From Rhizobium sp. Leaf262 (GTDB lineage Bacteria; Pseudomonadota; Alphaproteobacteria; Rhizobiales; Rhizobiaceae): a stretch of DNA of 64,000 bases. The first letter of the stretch is position 1; every line of letters begins with the position of its first letter. Below, in pieces: positions 62,468-64,000 of this stretch. The notes beneath the pieces were generated by a model. The model worked only from the letters and a program-made list of their open reading frames with translations, made no database searches and was not told the origin of the DNA. A program made the position numbers and the translations under genes. The DNA lies in assembly GCF_001422245.1 (NCBI RefSeq), contig NZ_LMMM01000001.1, forward strand, positions 637,537 through 701,536, read 5' to 3'.

Positions 62468-63763
62468 TTATAGTGCCGGACGCTTCAGGCCCAGATGATC
62501 GCGCAGGGTCGAGCCCTCATAATCCTTGCGGAAAAGACCCCTTTCCTGGAGGATGGGTACGACGAGTTGCGTGAAGTCTTCAAGCCCTTCGGGGAAGAAG
62601 GGAGGCATGATGTTGAAGCCGTCAGCTGCGTAGCTTTCAAACCATTCCTGCATACGGTCAGCCACCTCTACGGGCGTACCGAGGACGATGTGGTGACCGC
62701 GTCCCGCTGCGACACGCAGAGCCAATTGCCGTATTGTCAGATTTTCCCGTCGCGCAAGTGCGGTCAGAAGCTCGGCGCGGCTTCGCAGTTGGTCGGAGAT
62801 TGGCAAATCCGGCAACTGACCATCGGGATCGTAGTCGGTCAGGCTGTCACCAATACGCTCTTCGAGGAGCGGCATCGCGCTTTTCAGATCGGTCCACTGG
62901 TCAAGTTCGGCAAGCTTCTCTGCAGCTTCCTTCGATGTTTTCCCAATGACCGGCAAAAAGCCGGGCATGACAGCGACATCGCGCGCCTGGCGGCCGAATT
63001 TCTCGACCCGTGATTTGAGGCTTTTGTAAAATGCCTGCGCCTCGGCAAGGCTTTGCTGAGCGGTAAAGACGACGTCAGCCGTGCGAGCAGCGAGATCCTG
63101 GCCGGGGCCGGAAGACCCGGCCTGAATGAGGATCGGATGCCCTTGAGGCGACCTTGGAATATTGAGCGGGCCTTTTACCGAATAATATTTGCCATTGTGA
63201 TCGAGCACATGGACCTTCGACGGATCGGCATAGACACCACTCTGCTTGTCTTTGATGAAAGCGTCGTCGTCCCAGCTATCCCAGAGTCCGCGTACCACGT
63301 CGACGAATTCTTCGGCAACCGCGTACCGCTCGTCGTGTTCTGGATGCGACTTGGAGAAGTTATTGGCCGTGCGGGCATAGGATGTCGTTACGATATTCCA
63401 CGCGGCGCGACCGTTGCTGAGATGATCTATGGACGAAAATGCCCGTGCCGTGTGGTACGGTTCGCCGTAGGTTGTCGATGAGGTCGCGGCAAGACCGACC
63501 TTGTCCGTCACAAGTGCCAGCGCAGCCAGCAATGTCAGGGGCTCAAAGCGAGCTATCGTGGAGGGATGGGCGTCAACGCCGCTTGTCAGCCCGTCCGCCA
63601 GAAAAACCATGTCGAATTTCGCCTGTTCGGCCGTCTGAGAAACACGGCGCAACAAATCGAAATTTTCGCTGCCGGCTTCGGCTTTCGGATGCCGCCAGCC
63701 GGAGACGTGGTGGCCAGCTCCTTGCAGGAAAAGGCCGAGGTGGATTTGTCTTTTGGTACTCAT
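62468..63763 (-). CDS. NtaA/DmoA family FMN-dependent monooxygenase (LLM class)
   Basis: A 431-residue flavin monooxygenase of the luciferase-like superfamily. Family segments: IHLGLFLQGAGHHVSGWRHP, FDMVFLADG, TYGEPYHTARAFSSIDHLSNGRAAWNIVTT, and ILIQAGSSGPGQDLAARTADVVF. These enzymes, with a separate flavin reductase, oxidise chelators, sulfides or N-heterocycles; substrate is unknown and no reductase or transporter is adjacent in the window. ATG 63763 is used. Confidence 0.9.
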   Translation of the reverse strand: MSTKRQIHLGLFLQGAGHHVSGWRHPKAEAGSENFDLLRRVSQTAEQAKFDMVFLADGLTSGVDAHPSTIARFEPLTLLAALALVTDKVGLAATSSTTYGEPYHTARAFSSIDHLSNGRAAWNIVTTSYARTANNFSKSHPEHDERYAVAEEFVDVVRGLWDSWDDDAFIKDKQSGVYADPSKVHVLDHNGKYYSVKGPLNIPRSPQGHPILIQAGSSGPGQDLAARTADVVFTAQQSLAEAQAFYKSLKSRVEKFGRQARDVAVMPGFLPVIGKTSKEAAEKLAELDQWTDLKSAMPLLEERIGDSLTDYDPDGQLPDLPISDQLRSRAELLTALARRENLTIRQLALRVAAGRGHHIVLGTPVEVADRMQEWFESYAADGFNIMPPFFPEGLEDFTQLVVPILQERGLFRKDYEGSTLRDHLGLKRPAL

Positions 63764-63775
63764 TGCAATGTCTCG

Positions 63776-64000
63776 TCAAATGGAGGGCTGGTTAAGCAGG
63801 GAGAGCAGCAAAGCAAGGTCTGCTTCGCTGTTCATGCTGCGGACAAGCTCTGGAATGTCTCTGAAAGAGGTACTGTCTTTCGTTGCGGTCCGAAATTTGT
63901 CGGATGGATCGGTGACGCCCGGTAAACCGTCGAAACGACGGGTTTTTGTTTGCCCATCCTTAAGGGCGATATCAAGCACCACGAACCGTGTCTTCGGATC
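63776..64000 (-). CDS. C-terminal part of a gene cut by the right edge, possibly MmgE/PrpD family
   Basis: The frame ends at 63776 and is open to the window edge, giving 74 codons of a longer protein (DPKTRFVVLDIALKDGQTKTRRFDGLPG). The pattern of an LKDG turn, a GLPG segment and an ending LLSLLNQPSI resembles the C-terminus of MmgE/PrpD proteins, but this is a weak match made by eye. An internal GTG at 63982 is not a credible start since coding sense continues upstream. It precedes the monooxygenase gene by 12 bases, so they may form one operon. Confidence 0.55.
   Translation of the reverse strand, partial: DPKTRFVVLDIALKDGQTKTRRFDGLPGVTDPSDKFRTATKDSTSFRDIPELVRSMNSEADLALLLSLLNQPSI

Noticed and set aside
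1..64000. CRISPR array, tRNA, rRNA or prophage genes
   Set aside because: No regularly spaced repeats, cloverleaf-like segments with CCA context, rRNA-like conserved stretches or phage structural genes were seen; weak signals could be missed without a covariance-model search.

Overview
The window reads as a stretch of an alphaproteobacterial genome of the Rhizobiaceae, most likely Agrobacterium or a close Rhizobium relative. This rests on moderately high GC, dense catabolic and transport operons, a bacterial (6-4) photolyase of the PhrB type with its four iron-sulfur cysteines, a cog3964 amidohydrolase very like the Agrobacterium enzyme Atu3266, an Omp25/31-like porin, and an IS5-family element inserted at CTAG. 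I see no rRNA, tRNA, CRISPR array, phage genes or replication origin. Most of it looks like accessory catabolic DNA with a few housekeeping genes (asd, carbonic anhydrase, pyridoxal kinase, murein enzymes).

Layout. 1-5.2 kb: a molybdenum hydroxylase operon (large subunit cut by the window edge, CoxG-like, 2Fe-2S and FAD subunits) ending in an MFS transporter. 5.3-7.1 kb: an IS5-family element with perfect ends, a dead transposase and a lipoprotein passenger. 7.2-11.5 kb: SPOR-tailed lytic transglycosylase, SDR, FAD/NAD(P)-binding protein, MOSC protein. 11.6-22 kb: an oligopeptide-type ABC transporter split over two operons around an IclR regulator, with a SelA-like PLP enzyme, a cog3964 amidohydrolase, a RidA protein and a ROK kinase. 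22-24.5 kb: COG0523 GTPase with a candidate Zur box, then a D,D-carboxypeptidase.

24.8-32.4 kb: a GntR-controlled TRAP transporter plus a zinc polyol/aldonate dehydrogenase, mannonate dehydratase and fructuronate reductase-type enzyme. Together these fit L-gulonate or hexuronate breakdown to 2-keto-3-deoxygluconate. 32.4-38.5 kb: MHS-family transporter with a large extra domain, asd with a possible Thr/Ile/Lys leader peptide, MltB-type transglycosylase, beta-carbonic anhydrase, pyridoxal kinase. 38.6-45.7 kb: a GntR regulator divergent from an NRAMP-like transporter and a 5-oxoprolinase cluster (PxpA, DUF1445, fused PxpBC, biotin carboxylase with its own biotinyl domain).

45.9-53.9 kb: glycoamylase-like (GH144-type) protein, then a shikimate/quinate module: QuiC-type dehydratase, divergent TetR, and an ABC transporter operon ending in a shikimate dehydrogenase. 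A shared candidate TetR operator lies before quiC and before the transport operon. 54.2-59.3 kb: (6-4) photolyase, then a KaiC-like ATPase overlapping a hybrid histidine kinase whose true start seems to be non-canonical. 59.8-64 kb: outer-membrane beta-barrel protein, an LRR-like exported protein with a TPR partner, an FMN-dependent NtaA/DmoA-type monooxygenase, and the tail of a gene running off the right edge.
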